The notes below the pieces were generated by a model. It worked only from the letters and a program-made list of their open reading frames with translations. It made no database searches and had not been told where the DNA came from. A program made the position numbers and the translations under genes. Of a stretch of 64,000 nt of DNA, positions 54,767 to 63,947 are shown in pieces. Source of the stretch: DASYKT01 sp963718105 (GTDB lineage Bacteria; Acidobacteriota; Blastocatellia; Pyrinomonadales; Pyrinomonadaceae); NCBI GenBank assembly GCA_963718105.1, contig OY970352.1, forward strand, positions 3,286,001 through 3,350,000, written 5' to 3'. Numbering within the stretch: the stretch's first letter is position 1; each line of letters opens with the position of its first letter.

Positions 54767-55495
54767 TTACGGCCTTATCAATCCGGTCTTAAAGATCGCT
54801 TCTTCAATGTAACCTTCGACATCCGGGTAGGCTATGCTATGAGTGATCCCCATTACTTCCAAATCCCCCAGGATCTCTTTTATATCCAGATACCGGATGT
54901 CCAGCTTCCAGAGCAAGTCATTAATGTTGGTGCTTTTAACTACTGACGTATCAAATTCATCAATGGAATCTTCCGTGTGTTCCGACAAGGTAAAATGCCC
55001 CAGTTGGTTCTTCATCCGGTAGTTGTATTTATTCGTCGATAAAGCTACAAACTTAAGCCCCTGCTTTTTTTTCAGCGCCACCGAGTCTTTATTTATCGCC
55101 CATATGGTGCAGGGATTATTTATTTTCGCTTTCAGCGATAAAGCCGTGGAAAAAGCGAAAAACGCGGCAAAATACGGGCTCGTTGTCCAATCCAGCAAGC
55201 GCGTAGGCAATCCGTAATGCTGAGCAAACGCCGCGACCAATTCAGGTTCCTTTTTATTAAATAATTCCTCGTTAAAATTATAAGTTTCACATATCGCACG
55301 AAAATTATCGAGCAACAGATCATATTTCGATTTGTCTTTTTCAATGCGGTCAAAAGAAGAATGCAACTGCCATTTTGAATCGGCCTGTCCGCGAAATAAA
55401 AAACCTTTAAGGCTTTGTTTCCCCGAACTCGTCAACAATCGTTTGACGGAATCGGATTTGAACTCTTCCCAGCTTTTGAAATTGAAATTATGCAC
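54767..55495 (-). CDS. FRG-domain protein inserted in the sdh operon
   Basis: A 242-residue soluble protein with the FRG domain: FLFRGQADSKWQLHSSFDRI (FRGQ motif near residue 32), AFAQHYGLPTRLLDWTTSPY and FAAFFAFSTALSLKAKINNP. FRG proteins are widespread and often found in defence islands or on mobile elements; their activity is unknown. The gene is visibly richer in A+T (many Lys, Asn and Ile codons ending in A or T) than sdhA and sdhB, which suggests acquisition by transfer. It sits in the operon between sdhA and sdhB in the same direction, with about 100 bases on each side. Confidence 0.9.
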   Translation of the reverse strand: MHNFNFKSWEEFKSDSVKRLLTSSGKQSLKGFLFRGQADSKWQLHSSFDRIEKDKSKYDLLLDNFRAICETYNFNEELFNKKEPELVAAFAQHYGLPTRLLDWTTSPYFAAFFAFSTALSLKAKINNPCTIWAINKDSVALKKKQGLKFVALSTNKYNYRMKNQLGHFTLSEHTEDSIDEFDTSVVKSTNINDLLWKLDIRYLDIKEILGDLEVMGITHSIAYPDVEGYIEEAIFKTGLIRP

Positions 55496-55595
55496 GTACT
55501 GGTTCTCCCAAATGATCGATCAAACAGGAATGAAAAACATATTGCTTGCTGTGTAAAATTCCGATTCATTTCGTTTTATCTGAACTGGTGCTGCG

Positions 55596-57404
55596 TTATC
55601 CCATCTCTTCAATCACTTTCTTCAGTTCTTCCGGCATCTCCGGCAGCGGTTCGCGCGCTAGCTGCATACTGCCGTTTACGTCCTTGACCGTGTGATTGAA
55701 TTTTGCGAATTCCGGATCTTTATCCGGATAATCGTCGCGGAATTGTCCGCCGCGGCTTTCTTTTCGCGCGATGGCGGAAAGCGTGATCGCTTCGGAAATC
55801 GTCAGCAGGTTGCGCAGGTCGAGCGCGGTGTGCCAGCCGGGATTGAAATCGATATTGCCCGGAGAGAAAACATTCGCCGCACGCTCTTTCAACTTTGCGA
55901 TGCCTTCAAGCGCGCGCTGCATTTCTTCCTCGATGCGCACGATGCCGACCAGGTCCTGCATCATTTCCTGCAGGTCGTTTTGGATCGCAAACGGATTTTC
56001 GCCGCCTTCGTTTTCAAACGGCGCCAACGCATTTTTGATCGCGGATTGCACTTGTGCGTCGTTCACCTGCCCGGCCGCGTTTTCCTTCGCATAGATCGCC
56101 GCGTATTCACCGGCGCGCTTGCCGAAGACCAGCAGATCGGATAGCGAATTTCCGCCGAGACGGTTTGCGCCGTTGATACCGGCGGCGCATTCGCCGGCGG
56201 CAAAAAGCCCCGGCACGGTCGACATCTGCGTATCGGCGTCAACACGAATACCGCCCATGATGTAATGGGTGGTGGGGCCGACTTCCATCGGCTCTTTGGT
56301 AATATCCAGGTCCGCCAACTGCTTGAACTGGTGATACATCGACGGCAGCTTTTTCTTGATATGCTCGGCCGCGTTCGGAAGTTTTTCCTTGATCCAGGCG
56401 ATATCCAGATAAACGCCGCCATGTGGCGAACCGCGCCCGGCTTTTACCTCGCGATTGATACAGCGCGCGACGTGATCGCGGGTCAGCAGTTCCGGCGGGC
56501 GGCGGGCGCTCTTGTCGTTCTGCGTATAGCGCCAGCCTTCTTCCGGCGTGTCGGCCGTTTGATCTTTGTAGTTGTCCGGAATGTCGTCAAACATGAACCG
56601 GCTGCCTTCACTATTTTTCAGAATGCCGCCCTCGCCGCGCACGCCTTCCGTCACGAGGATGCCGCGCACGCTCGGCGGCCAGACCATCCCGGTCGGGTGA
56701 AACTGGATGAATTCCATATCTATCAGTTCCGCCCCAGCCATGTATCCGAGCGCGTGGCCGTCGCCCGTGCCTTCCCAACTGTTACTGGTGATCTTGTACG
56801 CGCGGCCGACACCGCCGGTCGCCAGCACGACAGCTTTGGCTTTAAAGATGCGGAAGCGCCCATGCTCGCGTTCGTAGGCCAGCGCGCCGACCACTCTGTC
56901 GCCGTCTTTTAATAAAGTAACGACGGTGACCTCCATATAGACCTCGATGCCCTGGTGAATGCCGTGGTCCTGCAGGGTGCGGATGAGTTCGAGCCCGGTG
57001 CGGTCGCCGACGTGAGCGAGGCGCGGATAGCGGTGCCCTCCAAAATTGCGCTGATTGATGCGGCCGTCCTTGGTGCGGTCGAAAACGGCGCCCCAGGCTT
57101 CGAGTTCGCGCACGCGGTCGGGCGCTTCCTTGGCATGGAGCTCGGCCATGCGCCAGTTGTTGACATACTGGCCGCCGCGCATCGTGTCGGAAAAATGCAC
57201 TTTCCAGTTGTCGCGGTCGTCGGCGTTTCCCATCGCCGCCGCCATGCCGCCTTCGGCCATCACGGTATGCGCTTTGCCCAGCAGCGATTTGCAAACCAGG
57301 CCGACCTTTACGCCCGCCGCCGAGGCTTCGATAGCAGCGCGCAAACCGGCGCCGCCCGCGCCTATTACTAAAACATCATGTTCGTATGTGGTGTAATCCG
57401 TCAT
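55596..57404 (-). CDS. sdhA: Succinate dehydrogenase/fumarate reductase flavoprotein subunit
   Basis: A 602-residue flavoprotein that oxidises succinate to fumarate (or the reverse). FAD-binding GAGGAGLRAAIEA begins at residue 16. The probable covalent FAD histidine is in GKAHTVMAEGGMAAAMGNAD. Substrate-site motifs are LIDMEFIQFHPTGMVWPPSV, LVTEGVRGEGGILKN and a C-terminal ARKESRGGQFRDDYP. The type agrees with the Sdh1/FrdA-like enzymes of Actinobacteriota and Acidobacteriota. It follows sdhC and is separated from sdhB by the FRG gene. A family C repeat fills the gap to sdhC. Confidence 0.96.
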   Translation of the reverse strand: MTDYTTYEHDVLVIGAGGAGLRAAIEASAAGVKVGLVCKSLLGKAHTVMAEGGMAAAMGNADDRDNWKVHFSDTMRGGQYVNNWRMAELHAKEAPDRVRELEAWGAVFDRTKDGRINQRNFGGHRYPRLAHVGDRTGLELIRTLQDHGIHQGIEVYMEVTVVTLLKDGDRVVGALAYEREHGRFRIFKAKAVVLATGGVGRAYKITSNSWEGTGDGHALGYMAGAELIDMEFIQFHPTGMVWPPSVRGILVTEGVRGEGGILKNSEGSRFMFDDIPDNYKDQTADTPEEGWRYTQNDKSARRPPELLTRDHVARCINREVKAGRGSPHGGVYLDIAWIKEKLPNAAEHIKKKLPSMYHQFKQLADLDITKEPMEVGPTTHYIMGGIRVDADTQMSTVPGLFAAGECAAGINGANRLGGNSLSDLLVFGKRAGEYAAIYAKENAAGQVNDAQVQSAIKNALAPFENEGGENPFAIQNDLQEMMQDLVGIVRIEEEMQRALEGIAKLKERAANVFSPGNIDFNPGWHTALDLRNLLTISEAITLSAIARKESRGGQFRDDYPDKDPEFAKFNHTVKDVNGSMQLAREPLPEMPEELKKVIEEMG

Positions 57405-57410
57405 AAAATC

Positions 57411-57511
57411 GTATCGCCGGCGTCTCGCCGGCTGTGTCGGCAGCGTCTCGCTGCTGACTTGAAGTGAGGGCGAGACGCCCTCACGACAGCCACCGGGACG
57501 GTGGCGCTACA
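57411..57511. repeat. Family C paired hairpin repeat within the sdh operon
   Basis: Internal hairpins include GCCGGCGTCTCGCCGGC, GTCGGCAGCGTCTCGCTGC and GAGGGCGAGACGCCCTC, and the outer end is GGTGGCGCTACA. Read on the minus strand the element starts TGTAGCGCC, and its TAG (57509-57507) is the stop codon of sdhC. The element therefore defines the C-terminus of the protein. Confidence 0.85.
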
Positions 57512-58325
57512 TCAAATAAATTCTAAAGTCGTGCCACACGCCCAGCGCGCACAGGCGTACATAAATGTCGGAAAATCCGACGACAAAAAGGCTGATCCAG
57601 GCATACAGCATGTGTCTGGTATTAAGCCCGCTGACACAGTCGTAACATGCCTTCTGCATTTTATTTTTGGATAATTCTTTTTTGCGGCCGCCGATCAAAT
57701 GACGCAGTGAATGGCAGCTAAAAGTGTAAAGGCTGAGACAGATCACGTTTGCCGTCAGAATGACCGTGCCCACACCGATGCCAAAATGTACCTTCCCCGC
57801 CGCGTCCGTAAGCCACATCGCCTCGTAAGCGTCATAAGCCAGCACTATCAAAAACATCAATGCAAGATATAAAAAGTACCGGTGAATATTTTGCAGGATA
57901 AGCGGAAATTTTTTCTCGCCGCGATAACCCGTGCGCGGTTCGCCGACGGCGCAGGAAATAGGGTCGGCCCACATCGCTTTGTAATAGGCCCCGCGATAGT
58001 AGTAGCAGGTGAAGCGAAATCCGCCCGGCGCCCAGAGGATCAGCAGCGCGGGTGAAAAAGGCAGCCATGACGGTATCCATGAAGGGATAGGGCCGAATAA
58101 TGCTCTTGCCGAGCCGAAAAGCTCCGGCGAGTACATCGGGGAAAGATAATGATCGAAGCGATAATTATTTCCCTGAAAGGCTGCCCAGGTGGAATAAACC
58201 ACAAAAGCCCCTAACCCGATAAAAGTCAGCAGCGACGGCAGCCACCACGCGCCCTTGCGCATGGTCTTGCCAAAAGGACGCCGCTTAAGTTGAACCAGCA
58301 CCGTTGACATACTAAGTTTGTCCAC
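57507..58325 (-). CDS. sdhC: Sdh1-type succinate dehydrogenase membrane anchor
   Basis: A 272-residue membrane protein with about five helices (WWLPSLLTFIGLGAFVVYST, YFLYLALMFLIVLAYDAYEA and others) and many His residues able to bind heme (for example NIHRYFLYLA, CHSLRHLIGG). Length and the motifs FRFTCYYYRGAYYKAMWADP and SCAVGEPRTGYRGEKKFPLI fit the single anchor of the mycobacterial Sdh1 class (Rv0249c, 273 residues) rather than separate SdhC/SdhD subunits. The frame starts with GTG at 58325 immediately after AGGAGGT; ATG at 58310 is an alternative, but its spacing to the ribosome site is long. It is first in the sdh operon. Confidence 0.88.
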   Translation of the reverse strand: MDKLSMSTVLVQLKRRPFGKTMRKGAWWLPSLLTFIGLGAFVVYSTWAAFQGNNYRFDHYLSPMYSPELFGSARALFGPIPSWIPSWLPFSPALLILWAPGGFRFTCYYYRGAYYKAMWADPISCAVGEPRTGYRGEKKFPLILQNIHRYFLYLALMFLIVLAYDAYEAMWLTDAAGKVHFGIGVGTVILTANVICLSLYTFSCHSLRHLIGGRKKELSKNKMQKACYDCVSGLNTRHMLYAWISLFVVGFSDIYVRLCALGVWHDFRIYLM

Positions 58326-58518
58326 CTCCTGCGCGCAAAGGACCTCTCACGGCAGATCAACTGCCCCGGAAGCTAATAGAATTTTATACTTGCAGACCCG
58401 GTATGAATGTCATTTTCCCGCGCTCAAAATGATCCGGAATTAACTTGGATTACTAGTTTTAATTTTTACGCGAATTTGCGCGATAAATCAAGCAGAGTCA
58501 GTGATTTCACTTTGGCCG

Positions 58519-59811
58519 TCAATCCGCTATTTTTTGGAAATAAACGGCCTTTTTGCCGTTTGCGTCCTTAACATAGGCGAGGTAGATAAAGCCGCCACCC
58601 CCGACAGCCGAAGCAGCCGCGGAAGGCAGTTCGCCATAGGCAATTTCCTGCGGCGCTTCACCGGCCTGCTTGCCGGAAAGCTTTTTCGCCCATATTTGCC
58701 CATTCGCCGTCCAGACAACCCGGTCGGAAACCAGCACCGGCGTGCCGAAAACGACGCCTTCACTTACCAGCATGCGCGGCGAAAAGGTCTTTCCCTGATC
58801 GGCCGAACTCGCCCAATAGAGCCCTTCGGCGCCGGCGTCTCCGGCCGTGTACCAGGCGACTCTAAGAGTTCCGTCTGCTCCCACGACGAGGGGCGCGCCG
58901 CTGACCGGACAGGCGTTGAGCTGCCATTTATCGTCGCTGACGATGGCCGGTTCGGCGAAAGTCTGGCCGTTGTCGCTGGTAGAGGTAACCGCAATATGTC
59001 TCAGCTCGCCGCTCAGGACCTGACGCCAACTGATATAGGTGCGTCCGTCGCTGGCCCTGGTAACGGAAACTTTGCAGCAGGGGCATATCTCGCCGGCGAT
59101 CTTTTTATTTTGCCCGGCCGTTTTCCCGTTATCGCTCAGTGAACTGAAATAAATTTCGGCATTCGGTTCAAAATGTTCATGTTTGGCCGCCGGGGAAGCC
59201 GTTTTCATTTTCGCTTTCGGTTCATTTTTTACGCTCCGCTCATCCAGCCAGGCAAAATAACCTGCGCCACCTGCGCTGCCGCTCATGCTCATTCCATGCA
59301 TGCCATGCGAAGCCGCAGCAGTGTCATCGTTGACCTTTACCGGCGGAGCAAAACTTTTCCCGCCATCCGTCGAGACCGAAAGCATCAGATCGTTGCCGTC
59401 TTCTTTGGGGTCGCGCGAACGCAAATTCCAGCCGATATACACATTTTCCTTCCCCGAAATTTGCAGCGTGGGCTGGTCGCCGCGCCAGGCTTTTACGCTG
59501 CCGGGATCGGGATTGATGCGCACGCGGTTTCCGGCCGCGCCCCCGCTGTTATATTTTTGCAGATAAAGATCGGCTGCCTTATCGGCGCCGTGTTCGACAT
59601 ACGCCACGTAAATATTTTCATTCTCATCCGCCGCGATCGCCGGCTCGCCCGCTTCCACATTGATAGGAGAGACCGGAACTTCGATACCGGGCTCAATGGC
59701 CGACTTGGTTTCCGACAGGGACCTAATGTCATTATAAGAGCAGCCGCTCAGGGCCAGGCAGAAATACAGGATCGCAGCGAAATTTCCGGCGTGAATGCGA
59801 GCAAAATTCAT
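58519..59811 (-). CDS. BNR/sialidase-like beta-propeller lipoprotein
   Basis: A 430-residue exported lipoprotein: the signal peptide ends in the lipobox LALSGC, so it should be anchored through its cysteine. The mature protein has BNR/Asp-box-like repeats (SVSTDGGKSFAPP, SLSDNGKTAG, STSDNGQTFAEP, SSADQGKTFSP), the pattern of a six-bladed sialidase-fold propeller, but none of the catalytic Arg triad of true sialidases was identified. Odd features are a His/Met-rich stretch SHGMHGMSMSG and the cysteine cluster GEICPCCKVSV, both able to bind metal. It is the last gene of a minus-strand group with a TonB receptor and a cupredoxin-like protein. AAGAGGGAC precedes the ATG. Confidence 0.78.
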   Translation of the reverse strand: MNFARIHAGNFAAILYFCLALSGCSYNDIRSLSETKSAIEPGIEVPVSPINVEAGEPAIAADENENIYVAYVEHGADKAADLYLQKYNSGGAAGNRVRINPDPGSVKAWRGDQPTLQISGKENVYIGWNLRSRDPKEDGNDLMLSVSTDGGKSFAPPVKVNDDTAAASHGMHGMSMSGSAGGAGYFAWLDERSVKNEPKAKMKTASPAAKHEHFEPNAEIYFSSLSDNGKTAGQNKKIAGEICPCCKVSVTRASDGRTYISWRQVLSGELRHIAVTSTSDNGQTFAEPAIVSDDKWQLNACPVSGAPLVVGADGTLRVAWYTAGDAGAEGLYWASSADQGKTFSPRMLVSEGVVFGTPVLVSDRVVWTANGQIWAKKLSGKQAGEAPQEIAYGELPSAAASAVGGGGFIYLAYVKDANGKKAVYFQKIAD

Positions 59812-59884
59812 AAAGTCCCTCTTGAAAATCAGTGATGTCCTAAAGTTGTGATCCCGGTTTGCAGTACCATCCGGAATAGATAAA

Positions 59885-59930
59885 AGATGATAGATGATAA
59901 CTTAAAGATTCGATCTATCATCTATCATCT
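59885..59930. repeat. Perfect 15-base inverted repeat
   Basis: AGATGATAGATGATA (59885-59899) and TATCATCTATCATCT (59916-59930) enclose 16 bases, between the TonB receptor and the lipoprotein gene. It can form a stable hairpin but has no adjacent T-run on the minus strand. Confidence 0.85.
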
Positions 59931-59956
59931 GTTCCGAATACATTCTGCGCCGACAA

Positions 59957-62830
59957 TCAAAAATTGAATCTAAAACCTACCTGGATCTGCCGCGGATCAA
60001 AAGCCGCCGTCGGCCGGCCAAACGCGGCGAGTGGAACCGTTCCCGTGCCAAAGGTATTGTTAGGCACCGAGAAATTCGCGCGGTTTAAGACATTAAAAGA
60101 TTCAACCAGTAATTCCAGGTTCATTGCTTCGGAAAATACGAACCGGCGGCTGAGCCGCAGGTCGAGCGATGAATGATCAAACCCGCGTCCGGTGTTGCGG
60201 CCGACACCAACGGGACGGTCATTATTATTTGTATCGCCATTGCGGTCATTGCCGGCCACGATATTGAACGGCAGCCGCGAGGCGTAAGTAAAAATATAGC
60301 TTAGTTCCAGGTTGCTGTAGAGTTTTCGTGCAAAGGATCCGCCCGAAGTCTTGGGCGAATAAAAACTGCCGTTGAGAGTTAACCGGTGACGCTGGTCGTT
60401 GTCGGACAATCCCCATTCATCATTAAGATCGAAATTATTTTGCGGCGTCGAGAAGAAAAAATTTCCCGAGTTGTCGAGCGCTTTGGAAAAAGTGTAAGAG
60501 ACGCGAACATCGGCCCAGCGTCCCTGCCTTTTGTTAAAAGACACTATCATTCCGTTGTAGTTTGACTCGCCGGAACCTTCGAAGCGGCCGATGTTTCCAA
60601 AATTCGGATCGGGCCGGCAAAGATTGGGGTTTACTGCCGCCGCACAAGTGGGCACGTTCACATTGCGCGAAAGTATCAGGTTTAACCCGCGCACAAATAT
60701 ATAGCCGATAGACAAGGAAGAGTTAAACGGCAATTCGCGCTCAACCTGCAGGCTGGCTTGTTCGGTATAGCTGTTTTCGATATCGGGATCGATACGAGTG
60801 ATGTTGGGTTTGACCAGCAGAACGGAAGGCGGGCCGGTAAGAACGTTCGGAAAAATCGGAGCGCCCGGCGAACCCGCTGCGAGCTGGACGACAATATATT
60901 TGCTGCCGTCGCGCTGCAGCGCATTCGAAGTGGCGCGCGTAGGGATACGGTCGTAATAAAGCCCGAAGCTCCCTCTGATAACCGTCTTTTCATCGGGCGC
61001 ATAAGCAAAACCAAAGCGCGGCGAAATATTGTTGCGGTCGGTATTTATCGGCCCCGGTAAAAATTGCAGGTCGTAGCGCAAACCGAAATTCAAGGTCAAT
61101 TTTTGGTAAGGCTTAAATTCATCCTGTGCGAATAAACCGAAGTTGGGATTGTTTTGCGCTTGTTCCACCGCTCCAAAAGCCTGTTGAAACTGGCTGTATA
61201 CCGGCGGCCGGCATGGGTCCGTGAAACTTTGCAGCGCGGAAAGAGAGATCGTGGCGCCGCCCGGCGGGTCGCAGCCGGCGATCCTCGGCACGGTCACGGG
61301 CGAAAAATTATAAACACCCTGGAGCTGGCCGGGAAAGACGATATTCAGTTTGTTGTAGATAAATTCCACTCCGCCCTTTACCGAGTGCTTACCCAGGATG
61401 GCGCTTAAACTGTTAGTCAGTTGGTAAAGATCGATATCGCGCCCGGTTGGCGAATTCGTGGCGGTCCCGAAATTTGCGACACCGGCAATATTTACCGCCG
61501 GGCCGGTTTGATCGATGGCCGGCGCGCCCAGCCGGCTGCGGCGAAACTGGAAACGAAACTCATTGATGGCGCCCATACCGAGCGTGGTAACGTTTGCGAG
61601 ATTTACAGTGTGATCGGTATTTTCCAGATCGGTCCCGCGGCTCACGGCATTTAAGCCGCCGACCGTGCGGGCGTTCTGCGCGGAGATGTCATAAAAATTA
61701 TAGGTGGCCGCAAACGAATTTTTCTCGTTTATCCGGTGATCGAAACGGGCAAAGAAATTTGTCGAGTCGAAACCGCCGGGAACGAGGCCGGTTTGAATTT
61801 GCGGCCCATGATAACCAACCGCGGCCAGACGGTTATTGATAGCCGTTACGTTAGCGGGCGCGATAGTGATGATGTTGCTGTCGTTGCGGCGCGTCTGCTC
61901 AAAATTGGTAAAGAAAAAAGTTTTGTTTTTAACGACGGGCCCGCCCAGTGACGCGCCGTATTGCGTCTGCGTCAAAGGATCTTTGCTCACCGCCAGCGGA
62001 TTGCGGGCGTCCAGCCTGTCGCTGCGTAAAAAACCGTAAGCTTTTCCGTGAAACTGATTTGTGCCGGAGCGCGTCACGATATTTACAAAACCGCTCGAAG
62101 CCCGCCCGAATTGCGCGACCGCTCCATTAGAGACCACCTGGAATTCGCGGATCACTTCCTGGCTGTAATATGTGCCTGCAAGCTCAACGGAATCATCATT
62201 TGCGGATGAACCGTCAACGATAAAGCTGACATTCAGATTGCGCTGTCCGGCGATCGAAATACCGGTTCCGGGCACGGCCGACGTCTCCGCAAACCGCTGA
62301 ACGCTGCCGGTATTGGTACGCGAAACCGCCGGAAGCAGCAGCGCGAGATCAAGAAAATTACGCCCGTTAAGCGGCAGGCTTTCGACATCTTTCGGGAGGA
62401 TCGTTTCCGACACCTGCGTGCGGGTGGTTTCGATCACCGGGGCCGGTTCGACCACCACATGAAGCCCCAATTCCCCCACGTTTAAAACCAATGTTATCTC
62501 GAGCGCTTGTCCTACTCGCATGTCGAGTTCCCTGGCAGCCACAGCAAAACCGGTGGCTGAAGCCTTGATCCGGTAATTCCCGACCGGCAAATAGGAAAAA
62601 CGAAAGTATCCCTGCCCGTCGCTTTTTAAGGTCACGGTTTGATCGGTCTCAAGATTTATCGCGGAAACCGTGGCGCCCGGGATCACCGCGCCGTTGGGGT
62701 CCTGGACCACGCCGCTAAGTGTGGCGGCGGAGATGTTTTGCTGTGCGCTTGATCTACCGGCGCTTAAAAAGATGCAGCCGGCTGCTAGTAAGAGCAGGAT
62801 AAATAATTGTGGGGACCTGTTGCGCTTCAT
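59957..62830 (-). CDS. Oar-like TonB-dependent receptor
   Basis: A 957-residue outer-membrane protein. The signal peptide (LFILLLLAAGCIFLSAGRSS) is followed by a carboxypeptidase regulatory-like domain (about 35-120; SGVVQDPNGAVIPGATVSAI, YLPVGNYRIKASATGF), a plug domain with SLPLNGRNFLDLALLLPAVS and GNAVAQFGRASSGFVNIVTR-type motifs, and a large beta-barrel ending in RQIQVGFRFNF. Members of this Oar-like group are very numerous in Acidobacteriota and import unknown substrates. The start is supported by GGAATAAGGT before the ATG. Neighbours suggest a metal, perhaps copper, but the receptor sequence itself gives no sign of substrate. Confidence 0.9.
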   Translation of the reverse strand: MKRNRSPQLFILLLLAAGCIFLSAGRSSAQQNISAATLSGVVQDPNGAVIPGATVSAINLETDQTVTLKSDGQGYFRFSYLPVGNYRIKASATGFAVAARELDMRVGQALEITLVLNVGELGLHVVVEPAPVIETTRTQVSETILPKDVESLPLNGRNFLDLALLLPAVSRTNTGSVQRFAETSAVPGTGISIAGQRNLNVSFIVDGSSANDDSVELAGTYYSQEVIREFQVVSNGAVAQFGRASSGFVNIVTRSGTNQFHGKAYGFLRSDRLDARNPLAVSKDPLTQTQYGASLGGPVVKNKTFFFTNFEQTRRNDSNIITIAPANVTAINNRLAAVGYHGPQIQTGLVPGGFDSTNFFARFDHRINEKNSFAATYNFYDISAQNARTVGGLNAVSRGTDLENTDHTVNLANVTTLGMGAINEFRFQFRRSRLGAPAIDQTGPAVNIAGVANFGTATNSPTGRDIDLYQLTNSLSAILGKHSVKGGVEFIYNKLNIVFPGQLQGVYNFSPVTVPRIAGCDPPGGATISLSALQSFTDPCRPPVYSQFQQAFGAVEQAQNNPNFGLFAQDEFKPYQKLTLNFGLRYDLQFLPGPINTDRNNISPRFGFAYAPDEKTVIRGSFGLYYDRIPTRATSNALQRDGSKYIVVQLAAGSPGAPIFPNVLTGPPSVLLVKPNITRIDPDIENSYTEQASLQVERELPFNSSLSIGYIFVRGLNLILSRNVNVPTCAAAVNPNLCRPDPNFGNIGRFEGSGESNYNGMIVSFNKRQGRWADVRVSYTFSKALDNSGNFFFSTPQNNFDLNDEWGLSDNDQRHRLTLNGSFYSPKTSGGSFARKLYSNLELSYIFTYASRLPFNIVAGNDRNGDTNNNDRPVGVGRNTGRGFDHSSLDLRLSRRFVFSEAMNLELLVESFNVLNRANFSVPNNTFGTGTVPLAAFGRPTAAFDPRQIQVGFRFNF

Positions 62831-62914
62831 ACCTTATTCCTGTTTAAGTCAAATAATCTGAGATCGACAGAATTTTCCGTCGATATTTTTGCTTCAATAA
62901 ATTATTTACAGTTC

Positions 62915-63514
62915 TTAAACGTGGGCCGGCGGGGCGCGGGGATTAAGATGGCGGGAAATATTTTTTAATTCGGTAAAGCTGCGGGAAACGAAATTATTTA
63001 CCGGCGTGCGCATCAGCCGCCGCGGCAATTTAGGCGTTAAGGCTTCGGCCGCCTGCTCGGCAAATTCAAAACGAGTGTTGTTGACGTTTTTTTGGGTACG
63101 CGCCGAACTGATGTACTGCGGTTCCGGTACATTTTGCGAGTAAAAATACCGGGTGAGCGAGGGTTTGCCTTTGGCCAGGTAGGTGAAAAATAATTTTTCT
63201 GTTTCTCTATAGCTCGGCGTCGCCCTGGTAAAACGAAGGCTTTCGGTAAGTTCAGAAAGGAAAATGTCTTTTCGCTCGACACGGGCGCAGATATCTTTTA
63301 GCGGTTGTTTTTGACTCTTTAGTAAGGCCGCGGAATTTTTCTTTACCCACGTTTTTTGCAGGGGGCAAAAAACCTCGTCTGAAGAGCGCCGGACCGCCGC
63401 GTGCGACAATGGCAGTGAACCCAGATAAACACAGAATAGCACCAGCAGCGTCAGCATATGCGCAACGCTTTTTACGATAAAAGCCGGCTTTTTTACCTGG
63501 ACAGACTGGGACAT
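62915..63514 (-). CDS. Membrane-anchored or secreted protein of unknown function
   Basis: A 199-residue protein with an N-terminal hydrophobic segment (AHMLTLLVLFCVYLGSLPLS, about 18-38) that is either a signal peptide or an anchor. The mature part is basic and begins with VFCPLQKTWVKKN, then RVERKDIFLSELTESLRFTR and a helical C-terminus rich in Arg and Pro. The CPLQKTWV stretch recalls small proteins found beside copper genes, but this is weak evidence. It lies between the cupredoxin-like gene and the TonB receptor on the same strand and may be co-transcribed. Confidence 0.6.
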   Translation of the reverse strand: MSQSVQVKKPAFIVKSVAHMLTLLVLFCVYLGSLPLSHAAVRRSSDEVFCPLQKTWVKKNSAALLKSQKQPLKDICARVERKDIFLSELTESLRFTRATPSYRETEKLFFTYLAKGKPSLTRYFYSQNVPEPQYISSARTQKNVNNTRFEFAEQAAEALTPKLPRRLMRTPVNNFVSRSFTELKNISRHLNPRAPPAHV

Positions 63515-63560
63515 TTCTTTACCGATACTCTAGCACAAGCGGGCAAGGCAATACAGCATT

Positions 63561-63947
63561 TTATTGCACGATGACCTTGCCGTACATCATATCCATTCCG
63601 CACATAAACCCGAACGAACCCTTTTTATTCGGTGTGAATCTGACCGTCACGGCGCGGTTAAGAGGCAGACGGCGGCGAATGCCGTAGGCCGGAAAAACTA
63701 TTTCTTCACCGCATTCGTCCGCGCTTTTACGGATAATGGTCAACTGCGCGGGAACCCCGCGTTTTAAGCGAAAACTCGCCGGGCGGTATTCTCCATCTTT
63801 TAATATTATGGTTTGTTTTTGAACGTCGGATTTTGGAGATTTTGGCTTACGCGGGATCTTTTGAGCATTTACCGGAATTGCGGCCGCCGCCAGTATCAGG
63901 GAAAAAAATAAGCACGCCGTGCTCGCGATCAAAAAGGTTTTCGTCAT
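63561..63947 (-). CDS. Exported cupredoxin-like protein
   Basis: A 128-residue protein with a signal peptide (TKTFLIASTACLFFSLILAA, cut after VNAQ), a short basic Pro/Lys linker and a cupredoxin domain of about 95 residues (TIILKDGEYRPASFRLKRGV, PAQLTIIRKSADECGEEIVF, FTPNKKGSFGFMCGMDMMYG). Possible copper ligands are Cys in DECGEE, Cys and Met in FMCGMDMM; the usual His of blue-copper sites is not obvious, so it is perhaps a variant or copper-carrier site. ATG at 63947 gives a clean signal peptide; a TTG at 63959 adds four residues. It is first of the group with the unknown protein, TonB receptor and BNR lipoprotein. Confidence 0.8.
   Translation of the reverse strand: MTKTFLIASTACLFFSLILAAAAIPVNAQKIPRKPKSPKSDVQKQTIILKDGEYRPASFRLKRGVPAQLTIIRKSADECGEEIVFPAYGIRRRLPLNRAVTVRFTPNKKGSFGFMCGMDMMYGKVIVQ

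Noticed and set aside
58519..59811. Functional sialidase
   Set aside because: BNR/Asp-box-like repeats are present, but I could not identify the arginine triad, Tyr/Glu pair or the FRIP motif required for sialidase activity.
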